DNA of 64,000 nt from Arthrobacter sp. 131MFCol6.1 (GCF_000374925.1 NZ_KB895545.1:174510-238509), one strand, 5' to 3'; shown: positions 47,707-58,029, counted from the first letter of the stretch. Translations and numbers: made by a program. The notes: a model not told the origin generated them from the letters alone.

Positions 47707-48295
47707 CTCTTCCACCTTCTCTCGTCTCCCACGGCCAGGCCTCGCCTGGGTTGTAGGTCATGCCGTCGGCCCCGGACGCCTCGCCCTGGGGGAGGTCGTC
47801 GATGGCGTCCAGCAGGAAATTGCGGAATGTCGCCACCTCGGGGACATCGGGGACCACCGTTCCAAGGGGGTACCCGGTCTCCAAGGATATATTCCCGGAG
47901 TGCAATAGGCGCTGCAACAACGATTGCTCAATGGCCACATGGCGGACGGCGGCGAGGGGGATCTGTTCATCGCGCCGCCTTAACATGCCGTAGCGGGTAA
48001 CTAATCGCTGGCTGGTGAGGATGTAGCGGGTGGCGTGCCATGCAATGACCCGGGGGAGGCAATAGCCCAGCAGCACCCACGCCGCCAACGCCAGGCACAC
48101 GGCGACCAGCCAGGGAGTCCACTCCTTGGGGATGAGGGGCAGGAGCCGTGTCGGGCCGCCCTTGACAACCCAGGCGCAGGCGTACGCGGCCGCGGCCGGA
48201 ATAACAACGAACGTCAGCGCCGGGACAATGAGCATCCTGGGCTGGGGCCGGGTCACCACAATTACTTGCTCTCCCGGCAGGAGCACTTTACGCAT
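47696..48295 (-). CDS. PH-domain (DUF304/YdbS-like) membrane protein
   Basis: A 199-residue protein with two membrane segments (about 20-40 and 60-85) followed by a bacterial PH domain of the DUF304 type (RYILTSQRLVTRYGMLRRRDEQIPLAAVRHV, then GNISLETGYPLGTVVPDVP). Such proteins are membrane-anchored with a cytoplasmic PH-like domain of unknown ligand. It overlaps birA by eight bases upstream and the cyclase downstream, so the three genes are made together. Confidence 0.83.
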   Translation of the reverse strand: MRKVLLPGEQVIVVTRPQPRMLIVPALTFVVIPAAAAYACAWVVKGGPTRLLPLIPKEWTPWLVAVCLALAAWVLLGYCLPRVIAWHATRYILTSQRLVTRYGMLRRRDEQIPLAAVRHVAIEQSLLQRLLHSGNISLETGYPLGTVVPDVPEVATFRNFLLDAIDDLPQGEASGADGMTYNPGEAWPWETREGGRDER

Positions 48296-49220
48296 AACCG
48301 CTTTCTGCCCCGCCGTTGCCCTGGCCGCCGGTCCCGGCCGGGTTCCACGGCCTCAGGTGCACGACGTCGCCGGCGGTCACCACGTGTTCATGGCCCGCGG
48401 CATCGACCACCAGGAGCGAGCCGTATTCGTCCAGCCGCGTGGCGTGGCCAATGATCTCGTGGTCGCCCGGGAGCTGGGCCCGGACCTGCTTGCCGAGGGT
48501 CGAGAGGAAGTGCTCCACCCGTTTGTGCAACGACGGGCCACCGGCCAGGCCGGCGGTGGGGTCGCCGTCGGCGTTGCAGAAACTCCGGTAGAGGGTGGCG
48601 AAGCGGGACAGGTAGCTCTTCAGGAGCTCCGTCCGGTCCACTGTGTCCGGATTCTCCAGCAGCACGGAGGTGGCGGTGGGAACCGGGAGTTCGGGCTCTG
48701 TCAGCGTGACATTCAGGCCGGTGCCGAGGATGACCGGCGGCGCTCCGCCGGCGCCGAGCGGGCCGAGCTGGGCCAGGATGCCGGCGATCTTCCGGCCCCG
48801 GACCAGGACGTCGTTGGGCCACTTGAGTTCCGCCGGAAGGCCTGCCGTTTCCGTCAGGGCCTCACGCAGGGCGAGGGCGGCCAGGAGGGACAGCCAGGAG
48901 TACCGGTGGGTCGGCAATGGCCGGCCGGCCCCGTTGACCGGCAGGAGCACGAGCGAGACGGAGACCGAGCTGCGGGCCGGCGCCTCCCACCGGCGGTCGA
49001 GCCGGCCGCGGGCGGCGCTCTGGTACTCGGCGGTCAGCACCGACAGGTCCGGCCACGCACGGGGATCCTCGGTCACCCCGCGGAGGAGATCGACGTTGGT
49101 GGAGCCGGTGGATTCAAGCACCGTCAGGCGCGGAATTCCGTTGGCGGACAGGAACGCCTCATCACTGAGGGCACTCAGGTCCAGGGGCGGACGGTCCGGG
49201 GTTTCCTGCACGGCTTCCAT
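48288..49220 (-). CDS. birA: Biotin--[acetyl-CoA-carboxylase] ligase
   Basis: A 310-residue biotin protein ligase that makes biotinyl-AMP and attaches biotin to carboxylase carrier domains. The ATP/biotin loop is in ARGRLDRRWEAP near 71-82, and the KWPNDVLVRGRKIAGIL block near 133-149 is intact. There is no N-terminal DNA-binding domain, so it is a monofunctional ligase. The partner acyl-CoA carboxylase beta/epsilon genes lie 1.3 kb away. It is the first of three overlapping genes ending with the cyclase. Confidence 0.93.
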   Translation of the reverse strand: MEAVQETPDRPPLDLSALSDEAFLSANGIPRLTVLESTGSTNVDLLRGVTEDPRAWPDLSVLTAEYQSAARGRLDRRWEAPARSSVSVSLVLLPVNGAGRPLPTHRYSWLSLLAALALREALTETAGLPAELKWPNDVLVRGRKIAGILAQLGPLGAGGAPPVILGTGLNVTLTEPELPVPTATSVLLENPDTVDRTELLKSYLSRFATLYRSFCNADGDPTAGLAGGPSLHKRVEHFLSTLGKQVRAQLPGDHEIIGHATRLDEYGSLLVVDAAGHEHVVTAGDVVHLRPWNPAGTGGQGNGGAESGYA

Positions 49221-49310
49221 CCTTGAATCCTACCGAGGAAAGCGCGCCGGGGCCCCGGCCAGCCGACTCATATGCCTCCGCCGAAACTCCCCACTTTTGG
49301 CCGGGACGTC

Positions 49311-49333
49311 CGGCGTGTCGGCCGGACACGCCG
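49311..49333. terminator. Small GC-rich hairpin between birA and the SDR gene
   Basis: CGGCGTGTC and GACACGCCG form a perfect nine-base stem around a five-base loop, in the 185-base gap downstream of the SDR stop (minus strand). No T-run follows, so termination is only a suggestion. Confidence 0.4.
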
Positions 49334-49405
49334 CTGATTCCGGCGCCCGGCCCTCAAATGAGGCGAAATTCCGCAGGGCAGGCGTGCGTAAAACACCCAG
49401 CAAGT

Positions 49406-50296
<891 letters not shown>

Positions 50297-50318
50297 GCCC
50301 ACACTCTAGCGGACCAAT

Positions 50319-50334
50319 GTTACTCGCGGGTAAC
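50319..50334. promoter_or_regulatory. GTTAC-N6-GTAAC palindrome between the SDR and carboxylase genes
   Basis: GTTACTCGCGGGTAAC has five-base arms and lies 23 bases upstream of the SDR start in the 204-base divergent region. It matches the site at 11065-11080 at 13 of 16 positions. A TetR-like lipid regulator is a reasonable but unproven binder. Confidence 0.5.
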
Positions 50335-50500
50335 AAAGCGGTGCGGGAGCTTCGCAGCGGGAAAATTGTAGGTTCCCTACAGCGGCACCGGCCAATACCG
50401 TCACTAGACTTGCCAGCAGAGCCCTGCTTTTGTGGATTCCAGCCAAAGGACCCCACATAACGGGCGCCGTACAACCTTGCGACAGAGCCGGAGAAACTTG

Positions 50501-52084
50501 ATGAGCCACGATCTGACCACGACTGCGGGAAAGATTGCAGATTTCCGCGACCGCCAGGCCCGTGCCGAGCAGCCCTCCGGTCCGGAAGCGATCGCCAAGC
50601 AGCACGCGCGCGGCAAGAATACCGCCCGCGAGCGCATCGACCTGTTGCTGGACGCCGGCTCCTTCGTCGAATTCGACGCGCTGGCCGTGCACCGCTCCAC
50701 CGCGTTCGGCATGGAGAAGAAGAAGCCCCTCGGCGACGGCCTCGTCTCCGGCTACGGCACGGTGGACGGCCGCCCGGTCGCGGTCTACAGCCAGGATTTC
50801 TCCGTCTACGGCGGCTCGCTGAGCCAGGTCAACGGCGAAAAAATCGTCAAGGTCCAGGAGTTCGCACTCCGCAACGGCTGCCCCGTGGTCGGCATCCTCG
50901 ACGGCGGCGGTGCCCGCATCCAGGAGGGCGTCGCCTCCCTGGCGATGTTCGCGGACATCTTCCGCAACAACGTCCACGCCTCCGGCGTCGTTCCGCAGAT
51001 CTCGCTGATCATGGGCCCCTCCGCCGGCGGCGCGGCCTACTCCCCCGCCCTGACCGACTACGTGGTCATGGTGGACAAGACCTCGCACATGTTCATCACC
51101 GGCCCGGACGTCATCAAGACCGTCACCGGCGAAGACGTGGACATGGAAACCCTCGGCGGCGCCCGGCAGCACAACGCCAACACCGGCACCTCGACTTACC
51201 TGGCCTCCGACGAGGCCGACGCCGTCGAATTCGTCCGCGAACTGCTCGACTTCCTGCCCTCCAACAACCTCGCCGAGGCCCCGGTGCTGGAGCACCAGCA
51301 GGAGCTGGAAATCGACGACGACGACCTCGCCCTGGACGCGCTGATCCCGGACTCGGCCAACCAGCCCTACGACATGCGCAAGGTCATCGAGCAGATTGTC
51401 GACGACGCCCACTTCCTCGAGATGCAGTCCCTCTATGCCCCGAACGTGATCATCGGCTACGGCCGGGTCGAGGGCCACACCGTGGGCATCGTGGCCAACC
51501 AGCCCATGCAGTTCGCCGGCACCCTGGACATCGCGGCCTCGGAAAAGGCCGCCCGCTTCGTCCGGCACTGTGATGCCTTCAACATCCCCATCATCACGCT
51601 CGTGGACGTGCCGGGCTTCCTGCCGGGCAAGGACCAGGAGTTCCAGGGCATCATCCGCCGCGGCGCCAAGCTGCTCTACGCGTACGCCGAGGCCACCGTG
51701 CCCAAGCTGACCGTGATCACCCGCAAGGCCTACGGTGGGGCCTACATCGTGATGGGCTCCAAGAAGCTCGGCGCGGACCTGAACCTCGCCTGGCCCACCG
51801 CCCAGATCGGCGTCATGGGCGCCCAGGGTGCCGTGAACATCCTCTACCGCCGCGAACTCGCCGCGGTGGCGGAGGACGGCGGCGACGTCGAAGCCAAGCG
51901 CGCCGAGGTGATCCGCCAGTACGAGGAAGAGCTGCTCAACCCCTACCAGGCCGCCCAGCTCGGCTACGTGGACGCCGTCGTCGCACCGTCCGAAACCCGG
52001 GTGCAGATCATCAAGGGCCTGCGCGCCCTCCGGGACAAGCGGGCCGCCCTGCCCGCCAAGAAGCACGGGAACATCCCGCTGTGA
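50501..52084 (+). CDS. Acyl-CoA (propionyl-CoA) carboxylase beta subunit
   Basis: A 527-residue carboxyltransferase of the AccD5/PccB type, moving CO2 from biotin to acetyl-, propionyl- or longer acyl-CoA to make malonyl-type units for lipids. The N-terminal domain has [13 protein letters not shown] near 145-157 and [16 protein letters not shown] near 173-188; the C-terminal domain has the acyl-CoA site block [20 protein letters not shown] near 412-431 and [17 protein letters not shown] 50501 has GGAG upstream. Its stop overlaps the epsilon subunit start by four bases. The biotinylated alpha subunit is not in the window. Confidence 0.92.
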   Translation: MSHDLTTTAGKIADFRDRQARAEQPSGPEAIAKQHARGKNTARERIDLLLDAGSFVEFDALAVHRSTAFGMEKKKPLGDGLVSGYGTVDGRPVAVYSQDFSVYGGSLSQVNGEKIVKVQEFALRNGCPVVGILDGGGARIQEGVASLAMFADIFRNNVHASGVVPQISLIMGPSAGGAAYSPALTDYVVMVDKTSHMFITGPDVIKTVTGEDVDMETLGGARQHNANTGTSTYLASDEADAVEFVRELLDFLPSNNLAEAPVLEHQQELEIDDDDLALDALIPDSANQPYDMRKVIEQIVDDAHFLEMQSLYAPNVIIGYGRVEGHTVGIVANQPMQFAGTLDIAASEKAARFVRHCDAFNIPIITLVDVPGFLPGKDQEFQGIIRRGAKLLYAYAEATVPKLTVITRKAYGGAYIVMGSKKLGADLNLAWPTAQIGVMGAQGAVNILYRRELAAVAEDGGDVEAKRAEVIRQYEEELLNPYQAAQLGYVDAVVAPSETRVQIIKGLRALRDKRAALPAKKHGNIPL

Positions 52085-52371
52085 TCCCCACCCGCCCCCT
52101 AACCTCGCAAGCTCGGCCAGGGAACCCTGCGGGCGTGGGCCCAGCCGATCCGCTAGAAGGCCCCGAGACCCCAGACGCACCTCTGCTTGCTGTCGTGAAG
52201 GGCGAGCCGACGCCGGAAGAGCTGGCCGCGCTGACCGCCGTCGTGCTGTCCCTGGGGCAGAGCCAGCAGGCGGCACCGGAAAGCCCCGGCGTCCGGCACT
52301 GGGTCCGCCGGCAGCAGCTTCGGCTGGCGCCCAGGCCGGGTCCGGAGGCCTGGCGCCGCAGCCTGGGCTGA
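52081..52371 (+). CDS. Acyl-CoA carboxylase epsilon subunit
   Basis: A 96-residue small protein. Residues 35-60 ([20 protein letters not shown]) match the actinobacterial carboxylase epsilon domain, and a late Trp (HWVRRQQL) is also typical. Epsilon subunits bind the beta carboxyltransferase and raise activity; they occur only in actinobacteria. The GTG start overlaps the beta-subunit TGA by four bases, so the two are coupled. The first 30 residues are Pro-rich and poorly conserved. Confidence 0.86.
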   Translation: MIPTRPLTSQARPGNPAGVGPADPLEGPETPDAPLLAVVKGEPTPEELAALTAVVLSLGQSQQAAPESPGVRHWVRRQQLRLAPRPGPEAWRRSLG

Positions 52372-52492
52372 GACGACCTGGTTGAGCGTCCCGGCTGGGC
52401 CAGCCCGCAGGCGAAATCTGCACGGAAAAAGTTGCGCGCGAAAAAGTTCAGTGACTCTTTCATAACCACGGCGGCCGGGCTAGTCTCGTCGG

Positions 52493-54193
52493 GTGACTAC
52501 CGAAATCATCGCCTCAGACAACACTGCCCCCGCGCGCCAGCAGACGGCTATTGACGCCGTCGCCGACGCCTACACGGACACGCTGATCCGGCTCAACCCG
52601 AGCTTCGCCACCGAACTCGGCCTGCCCGGGCACGAGACCGAGTACCAGGACTTCTCCCCCGCCGGCCACGAGGAATTCGCGGCCGCCGCCCGCGAGGCAC
52701 TTGCGGCGCTGGACGGACTGGAGCCGGTCGACGACGTCGACGCCGTCACGCTCGACGCCATGCGCGAGCGGCTGGGCCTGCAGCTGGAAATTCACGAATC
52801 GGGCTGGGACACAGCCGATCTGAACAACATCGAGTCCCCGTCCCAGCAGATCCGCGCCATCTTTGACCTCATGCCGACCGATACCGCCGGGCAGTGGGAG
52901 CACATCGCGGGCCGGGCCCACAATGTCCCTGCAGCCATCGACGGATACATCGAATCGCTGCGTTCGGCGATGCAGGACGGCAAGGTGGCCGCGGCCCGCC
53001 AGGTGTCGATCGTGATCGAGCAGGCCACCAAGCACGCCGCGGACGACGGCTTCTTCGCGAAGCTCGCCGCCGGCGCCAAGACTGCGGACGGCCCGCTCCC
53101 GGCGGAACTGCAGACCAGGCTCGACGCCGGCGTCGCGGACGCCCGGGTGGCCTACTCCCGGCTGGCAGGATTCCTCGAGTCCGAGCTCCTGCCGGTTGCC
53201 CCCGCTAAAGACGCTGTGGGCCGTGAGCGCTACGCCCTGGCCTCGCGCGCCTTCCTCGGTGCCACCGTCGACCTGGAAGAGACCTACGCGTGGGGCGTGG
53301 AGGAGCTCGACCGCCTCATCTCCGAACAGGAACGGGTGGCCGGCGAAATCCGCCCCGGCGCCTCGATCGAAGAAGCCAAGGAGATCCTGAACAACGATCC
53401 CGCCCGGCAGCTCAAAGGCACCGACGCCCTCCAGGCGTGGATGCAGGAACTGTCGGACAAGGCCGTGGCCGAGCTCGCCGGCGTCCACTTCGAGATCCCG
53501 GACATCATGAAAACGCTGGAGTGCCGGATCGCGCCCACGGATGAGGGCGGCATCTACTACACGGGACCCTCGGAGGACTTCAGCCGGCCCGGCCGGATGT
53601 GGTGGTCCGTGCCGGCCGGTGAAGACACCTTCACCACGTGGGCCGAAACCACCACGGTGTACCACGAGGGCGTTCCCGGCCACCACCTCCAGGTCGCCAC
53701 CGCCACCTACCGCCGCGAGCTGCTGAACAAGTGGCGCCGCAGTGTGTGCTGGACCTCGGGCCACGGCGAAGGCTGGGCACTCTACGCGGAAAAACTCATG
53801 CAGGAACTCGGCTACCTCAATGATCCGGGCGACCACATGGGCATGCTGGACATGCAACGCATGCGCGCGGCCCGCGTGGTGTTCGACATCGGCGTGCACC
53901 TGGAACTCGAAGTTCCCGAGCGCTGGGGCAGCGGCATCTGGACATCGGAGAAGGGCTTTGACTTCCTCCGCGCCAACCTGCCGATCAGCGAGGGGCAGCT
54001 GAAGTTCGAGTTCACCCGCTACCTGGGCTGGCCAGGACAGGCCCCGTCCTACAAGGTGGGCCAGCGGCTCTGGGAGCAGATCCGGGCGGAGCTCGAATCC
54101 CGCCCCGGCTTTGACCTCAAGGCGTTCCACACGAAGGCCCTGAACATCGGTTCCGTGGGCCTGGACACCCTCAAGCGCGCACTCCTGGGGTAA
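52493..54193 (+). CDS. DUF885 family protein (putative metal-dependent carboxypeptidase)
   Basis: A 566-residue DUF885 protein. The family motif HEGVPGHH is at 391-398 (His391, Glu392, His397, His398) and is reminiscent of an HExxH-type zinc site, followed by GHGEGWALYAEKL near 420-434, which is also conserved. No signal peptide is seen. Members are annotated as putative peptidases, but I know no firm biochemical proof for this group. The GTG start at 52493 gives MTTEIIASDN. A perfect 19-bp hairpin follows 40 bases after the stop. Confidence 0.86.
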   Translation: MTTEIIASDNTAPARQQTAIDAVADAYTDTLIRLNPSFATELGLPGHETEYQDFSPAGHEEFAAAAREALAALDGLEPVDDVDAVTLDAMRERLGLQLEIHESGWDTADLNNIESPSQQIRAIFDLMPTDTAGQWEHIAGRAHNVPAAIDGYIESLRSAMQDGKVAAARQVSIVIEQATKHAADDGFFAKLAAGAKTADGPLPAELQTRLDAGVADARVAYSRLAGFLESELLPVAPAKDAVGRERYALASRAFLGATVDLEETYAWGVEELDRLISEQERVAGEIRPGASIEEAKEILNNDPARQLKGTDALQAWMQELSDKAVAELAGVHFEIPDIMKTLECRIAPTDEGGIYYTGPSEDFSRPGRMWWSVPAGEDTFTTWAETTTVYHEGVPGHHLQVATATYRRELLNKWRRSVCWTSGHGEGWALYAEKLMQELGYLNDPGDHMGMLDMQRMRAARVVFDIGVHLELEVPERWGSGIWTSEKGFDFLRANLPISEGQLKFEFTRYLGWPGQAPSYKVGQRLWEQIRAELESRPGFDLKAFHTKALNIGSVGLDTLKRALLG

Positions 54194-54232
54194 TCCGGGT
54201 TTCGGCAGCTGACCTGCACCGTCAGTGGCCAG

Positions 54233-54283
54233 ACGGCCGGTTGGGGCGACTATTCGCGCAGCGAAGTCGCCCCAACCGGCCGT
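54233..54283. terminator. Perfect 19-bp hairpin after the DUF885 gene
   Basis: Arms 54233-54251 and 54265-54283 are perfectly complementary; the 13-base loop holds a smaller stem (TTCGC/GCGAA). It lies 40 bases after the DUF885 stop and probably ends that transcript, though no T-run is seen. Confidence 0.65.
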
Positions 54284-54315
54284 TCGCCTGTCCCGCGCCA
54301 AATGGACCTCGGACC

Positions 54316-54329
54316 AATAGTCGACTATT
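54316..54329. promoter_or_regulatory. Perfect 14-bp palindrome AATAGTCGACTATT
   Basis: A gapless, fully symmetric 14-base site about 245 bases upstream of the promoter candidate of the GH71 gene. Its symmetry fits a dimeric repressor such as a LacI- or TetR-type protein; no such gene is adjacent. Confidence 0.4.
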
Positions 54330-54572
54330 CTCTGGGGGACACATTTAGTGGGCTTTTGACGGCCCGGGTCGGCGGCTGGGGCTGCGACAGAAGTGTCCGG
54401 TGTACTTTGCTCTCCTGCAGGGCGCCGGTCATGCAAGTACCTCCGCAACTGCGGCATGGTCTTGCTGACCGTCAGTATGCGCGCGTCGGTCCTGCGGCAC
54501 TTACGCGGGACGACGCCTATGAGTCAGGCGCATGCATAGAGGTACCAGCACCTTGGTCTCCGGTGCGAGCTA

Positions 54573-54602
54573 TTGACAATAGAAACCCGCGTGAACGAAT
54601 AG
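54573..54602 (+). promoter_or_regulatory. Candidate promoter of the GH71 glucanase gene
   Basis: A perfect TTGACA (54573-54578) is followed after 17-18 bases by CGAATAG (54596-54602), a moderate -10. Transcription would start near 54609 and give a leader of roughly 125 bases containing the alternative hairpins. Confidence 0.35.
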
Positions 54603-54735
54603 CGCCAGCATTCCGGCGCTCCCCGAGGAGCGCAGCGGAAAAGCTGTGCGCTGGGCTTCTGCCGAAACCTCGCTGAGGCTTCCTGCAGCGGCTGACGATT
54701 GCCGGGCACACACAAGACCCCATATTGGAGCCCCT

Positions 54736-56292
54736 ATGAGGAATATCGCCTCATTCCTAAGACCACCGACCAATGACTCCGCGAAAGCGCGGACGCCGAT
54801 CCGGAAGCGCACCGCGGCATCCGCGGTTGCGACGGCCGTCGTTGTGGCCGCCGCCACGATGAGCGCCCCGGCACCCCTGAACGCCGCGACGCCGACCGCC
54901 ACGCCCACCGCTACGGCAACGGCCTGCAATCCGCTGCCCTTCAACCTCCCGGCGCCCGCGAACAGGCACACCTCGGCGAAGAAGGCATGGGCCTACTACT
55001 TCCCGCCGTTCCCGCTCGCAGTCGACAGCGCCGACCCCACCCGCGACGTCTACCCGCGCTGGATGAATACCCACAACTCCGTCAACGGCGCGTACGACCT
55101 CCGGGATCGTCCGGTTGCTCCTCAGCGTGCAACCCAAACCACCTGGCGGCAGGCCGATTTCGAGAAGGAGGTCCGGCAGGCAGTCGGGGCGGGCCTGGAC
55201 GGTTTCATCTGGGAATACAACAGCTCCACCGATATCCGCTGGCAGCAGCTGCCAGCCATGCTCGCCGCCGTCAAGGCAGTGGACCCGGGCTTCAAGATCA
55301 TGCTCAGCCCGGACTTCAATACGGCCGCCGGATCCACCTCTGACAGTGTCTACAACAACGTCATGAAGGTGAAGGACGACTCGTCGATCTACCGGAACAG
55401 TGCCGGCATCGTGCTCGCCCCGTTCTTCCCGGAGCGCAAGACACCCGCATGGTGGGATGGGCTCCGGAGCCGCCTCGCCTCCTCCGGCGTCAAATCCAAC
55501 CTCGTACCCATATTCATTTCCTGGGGCGGAGGAACACAGAAGACGGACTGGAACAACTCGGTGTCCGGGTATTCGCAATGGGGCACCCGCATCGCCAGCG
55601 GCGTTCCGACCCTCGCCAAGGAAAGCGCTGAAGCCCACCGCCGCGGCAAGACCTATATGCAGCCGGTGGCGTTCGAGGATTCACGGTCCTACGACGGGCG
55701 ATACTGGGAGTCATCCAACAGCTCCACCCTGCGCGATTCCCTGGCCTCGGCGGTTACCAGCAACGCCGACTCCATTGCGCTCATCGCCTGGAACGACTAC
55801 ACCGAGTCCTGGGTGGCACCTTCCAAGCAACGCGGCTATGCAGTGCTGGACATGGCTGCCTACTACATTTCCTGGTTCAAGAACGGGGTCAAGCCCGCGA
55901 TTACCCAGGATGCCTTGTACTGGAGCCACCGCTCGCACCCCACGAACGCTCCGTACTCAATGACGCCCATCGGTCGCAACGGCAAACCCACACCGATGTA
56001 CATCCCGAACGGTGACGCGGCGAAGAACGAAGTAGAACTTGTAGCCGTGCTGAAGACGCCGGGGCGCCTGACCATCACACAGGGAAGCAACGTCAAGACC
56101 ATGGATGCCCCGGCCGGGCTGACGTCCTTCAAGGTTCCGCTCGTGGCCGGGACCACGCCGTCCTTCAAGCTCGCACGCAGCGGAGCGACGGTCCAGACAG
56201 TCACGAGCAACACCCCGGTGCGCTCCTCCGTGGCGTACCAGGACATGATTTACCACGCAGGCGGCGGCGTCGCAGGCACCTGCGCACGCTAG
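54736..56292 (+). CDS. Secreted glycoside hydrolase family 71 (alpha-1,3-glucanase-like)
   Basis: A 518-residue exported enzyme. The N-terminus has basic residues followed by a hydrophobic core (about 30-50) and a likely cleavage near LNA-AT; a Thr/Pro-rich linker (52-64) follows. The catalytic domain starts AWAYYFPPFPL and has QAVGAGLDGFIWEYN near 158-170, MLSPDFNT near 193, and SIALIAWNDYTESW near 350-363, as in GH71 enzymes that cut alpha-1,3-glucan. The last 120 residues form a beta-rich accessory region. The substrate would be fungal wall or similar glucan; inferred. It stands alone. Confidence 0.85.
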   Translation: MRNIASFLRPPTNDSAKARTPIRKRTAASAVATAVVVAAATMSAPAPLNAATPTATPTATATACNPLPFNLPAPANRHTSAKKAWAYYFPPFPLAVDSADPTRDVYPRWMNTHNSVNGAYDLRDRPVAPQRATQTTWRQADFEKEVRQAVGAGLDGFIWEYNSSTDIRWQQLPAMLAAVKAVDPGFKIMLSPDFNTAAGSTSDSVYNNVMKVKDDSSIYRNSAGIVLAPFFPERKTPAWWDGLRSRLASSGVKSNLVPIFISWGGGTQKTDWNNSVSGYSQWGTRIASGVPTLAKESAEAHRRGKTYMQPVAFEDSRSYDGRYWESSNSSTLRDSLASAVTSNADSIALIAWNDYTESWVAPSKQRGYAVLDMAAYYISWFKNGVKPAITQDALYWSHRSHPTNAPYSMTPIGRNGKPTPMYIPNGDAAKNEVELVAVLKTPGRLTITQGSNVKTMDAPAGLTSFKVPLVAGTTPSFKLARSGATVQTVTSNTPVRSSVAYQDMIYHAGGGVAGTCAR

Positions 56293-56303
56293 GCCTTCCT
56301 GCA

Positions 56304-56360
56304 CGAGAAGGCAGTTCGCGGCAGTGTTTCGCATGAACATTGCCGCGAACTGTCATCTCG
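56304..56360 (+). terminator. 23-bp hairpin after the GH71 gene
   Basis: Arms 56304-56326 and 56338-56360 match at 20 of 23 bases, with an 11-base loop, starting 12 bases after the GH71 stop. No T-run. It separates the gene from the DAACS symporter downstream. Confidence 0.6.
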
Positions 56361-56547
56361 CGTGGCCGGAGGTGGCCTGGCCCGACCGCGACGAGACAAT
56401 CGCCACACCGCTTGCCGGAATAACTTCACAAAAGCCCCCGCCCGCGCGGAAATCCCGGGCATTCCGCGGCGCAGGGACACCTGAGGCGCCGTAACATTTC
56501 TCAACATCCGTTCGTCATGCTATGCGCAACGGTCCTAGCGTGTTCCG

Positions 56548-58014
56548 GTGACCACTCAGACAAGCACCCCCGCACCCGCTGGAAAGACCGGGTTCCAGCT
56601 GCCCAAATGGGCCGGCTCGTTCGGCTTCCAGATCATCGCCGCCCTGATCGTCGGCCTGGGCCTTGGCCTGCTGGCCAAGTACACCGGCAGCACCAAAGCC
56701 AACCCCAACGCCCTCGGCACCACGCTGCAGACCATCGGCTCGAGCTACGTCTCGCTGCTGCAGACCGCCGTGGTCCCCCTGATCTTCACCGCCGTCGTCA
56801 GCTCCATCTCCAACCTGCGAGCCGTTTCCAATGCCGCCCGGCTGGCCTGGAACACACTGCTCTGGTTCGCGATCACCTCGCTGATCGCCGTGCTGATCGG
56901 CATCGGCCTGGGCGTGCTGCTGCAGCCCGGCGCCGGAACCGGCATCAACCAGGAAGCCAAGTACGCCGGCAAGTCCGGTGACTGGTGGGCCTTCCTGACC
57001 GGGCTGTTCCCGAAGAACTTCCTGGGCCTCGGCGCGACCACCACCGTCACTGACGGCGTCGCCACCACCGCCGTGAGCTTCAACGTCCTGCAGATCCTGG
57101 TGATCGCGATCGCCGTCGGCATCGCCGCGCTGAAAGTGGGCAAGGCCGCTGAACCGTTCCTGGCCCTGAACGCGTCCGCCCTCGCCGTCATCCAGAAGGT
57201 CCTCTGGTGGATCATCCGGATCGCGCCGCTCGGCACCGTCGGCCTGATCGGCAACGCCGTGGCCGTCTACGGCTGGGACACCATCGGCTCGCTCGGCAAA
57301 TTCACCGTGGCGATCTACATCGGCCTGGCGCTTGTGCTGTTCGTGGTCTACCCCGCCCTGATCCGCAGCCACGGGCTGTCCGTCAGGCAGTACTTCTCCG
57401 GCGTGTGGCCGGCCGTGCAGCTGGCCTTCGTCTCCCGCTCCTCCATCGGCACGCTGCCGCTGACCCAGCGCGTGACCGAACGGAGCCTGGGTGTCCCCCG
57501 CGCCTACGCCTCCTTCGCGGTGCCCCTCGGCGCGACCACCAAGATGGACGGCTGCGCGGCGATCTACCCGGCCGTGGCGGCGATCTTCGTGGCCCAATTC
57601 TTCGGCATCCAGCTCGACTTCACCCAGTACCTGCTGATCGCGATGGTGTCCGTGCTCGGCTCGGCCGCGACCGCCGGCACCACCGGCGCCGTCGTGATGC
57701 TGACGCTCACGCTCTCCACGCTGGGACTGCCGCTGGCCGGCGTCGGCCTGCTGCTGGCCATCGACCCGATCCTGGACATGGGCCGCACCGCCGTCAACGT
57801 GGCCGGGCAGGCATTGATCCCGGCGATCGTGGCCAAGCGCCAGGGCATCCTGGACGAAACGCTGTACAACGCGCCGCGGAACGGCGATCCGTTCAGCGAG
57901 GACAGCGAAGACAGCGACGACAGCAACGACGTCGATGGCACCGTCGACCCCTCCGCCGCCGCAGCTCCCGCGGCCGGACGGGAAGAACGGGACCTGGCGG
58001 ACGCCAGGGCGTAA
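56548..58014 (+). CDS. Dicarboxylate/amino acid:cation symporter (DAACS family)
   Basis: A 488-residue secondary transporter of the GltP/DctA type, driving glutamate, aspartate or C4-dicarboxylate uptake with H+ or Na+. The first half has about six membrane helices; the second half has the family core: SRSSIGTLPLT (re-entrant loop 1), GATTKMDGCAAIY (unwound TM7), and GLPLAGVGLLLAIDPILDMGRTAVNV (HP2/TM8). The Asp-rich tail (EDSEDSDDSNDVDG) after residue 450 is unusual and probably cytoplasmic. The start is GTG 56548. A strong hairpin follows. Confidence 0.9.
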   Translation: MTTQTSTPAPAGKTGFQLPKWAGSFGFQIIAALIVGLGLGLLAKYTGSTKANPNALGTTLQTIGSSYVSLLQTAVVPLIFTAVVSSISNLRAVSNAARLAWNTLLWFAITSLIAVLIGIGLGVLLQPGAGTGINQEAKYAGKSGDWWAFLTGLFPKNFLGLGATTTVTDGVATTAVSFNVLQILVIAIAVGIAALKVGKAAEPFLALNASALAVIQKVLWWIIRIAPLGTVGLIGNAVAVYGWDTIGSLGKFTVAIYIGLALVLFVVYPALIRSHGLSVRQYFSGVWPAVQLAFVSRSSIGTLPLTQRVTERSLGVPRAYASFAVPLGATTKMDGCAAIYPAVAAIFVAQFFGIQLDFTQYLLIAMVSVLGSAATAGTTGAVVMLTLTLSTLGLPLAGVGLLLAIDPILDMGRTAVNVAGQALIPAIVAKRQGILDETLYNAPRNGDPFSEDSEDSDDSNDVDGTVDPSAAAAPAAGREERDLADARA

Positions 58015-58029
58015 CGGCTGAACGAGTGT

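Larger units (their letters stand above)
54284..54735. other. Gene-free leader region of the GH71 gene
   Basis: These 450 bases hold no convincing gene; the open frames are short and have no family sequence. Base composition is less GC-rich than the surroundings. Signals seen are a perfect palindrome AATAGTCGACTATT (54316-54329), a promoter candidate with perfect TTGACA (54573-54578), and a stretch (54601-54652) where three GC-rich hairpins compete for the same bases. The start codon of the secreted glucanase follows at 54736 with TTGGAG upstream. Confidence 0.55.

Noticed and set aside
52514..54457. 647-codon open frame on the minus strand
   Set aside because: It mirrors the DUF885 gene, whose HEGVPGHH motif is intact.
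54302..54676. Possible 124-residue protein upstream of the GH71 gene
   Set aside because: No ribosome binding site or recognisable domain, and it spans the palindrome and leader hairpins; a regulatory leader explains the region better.
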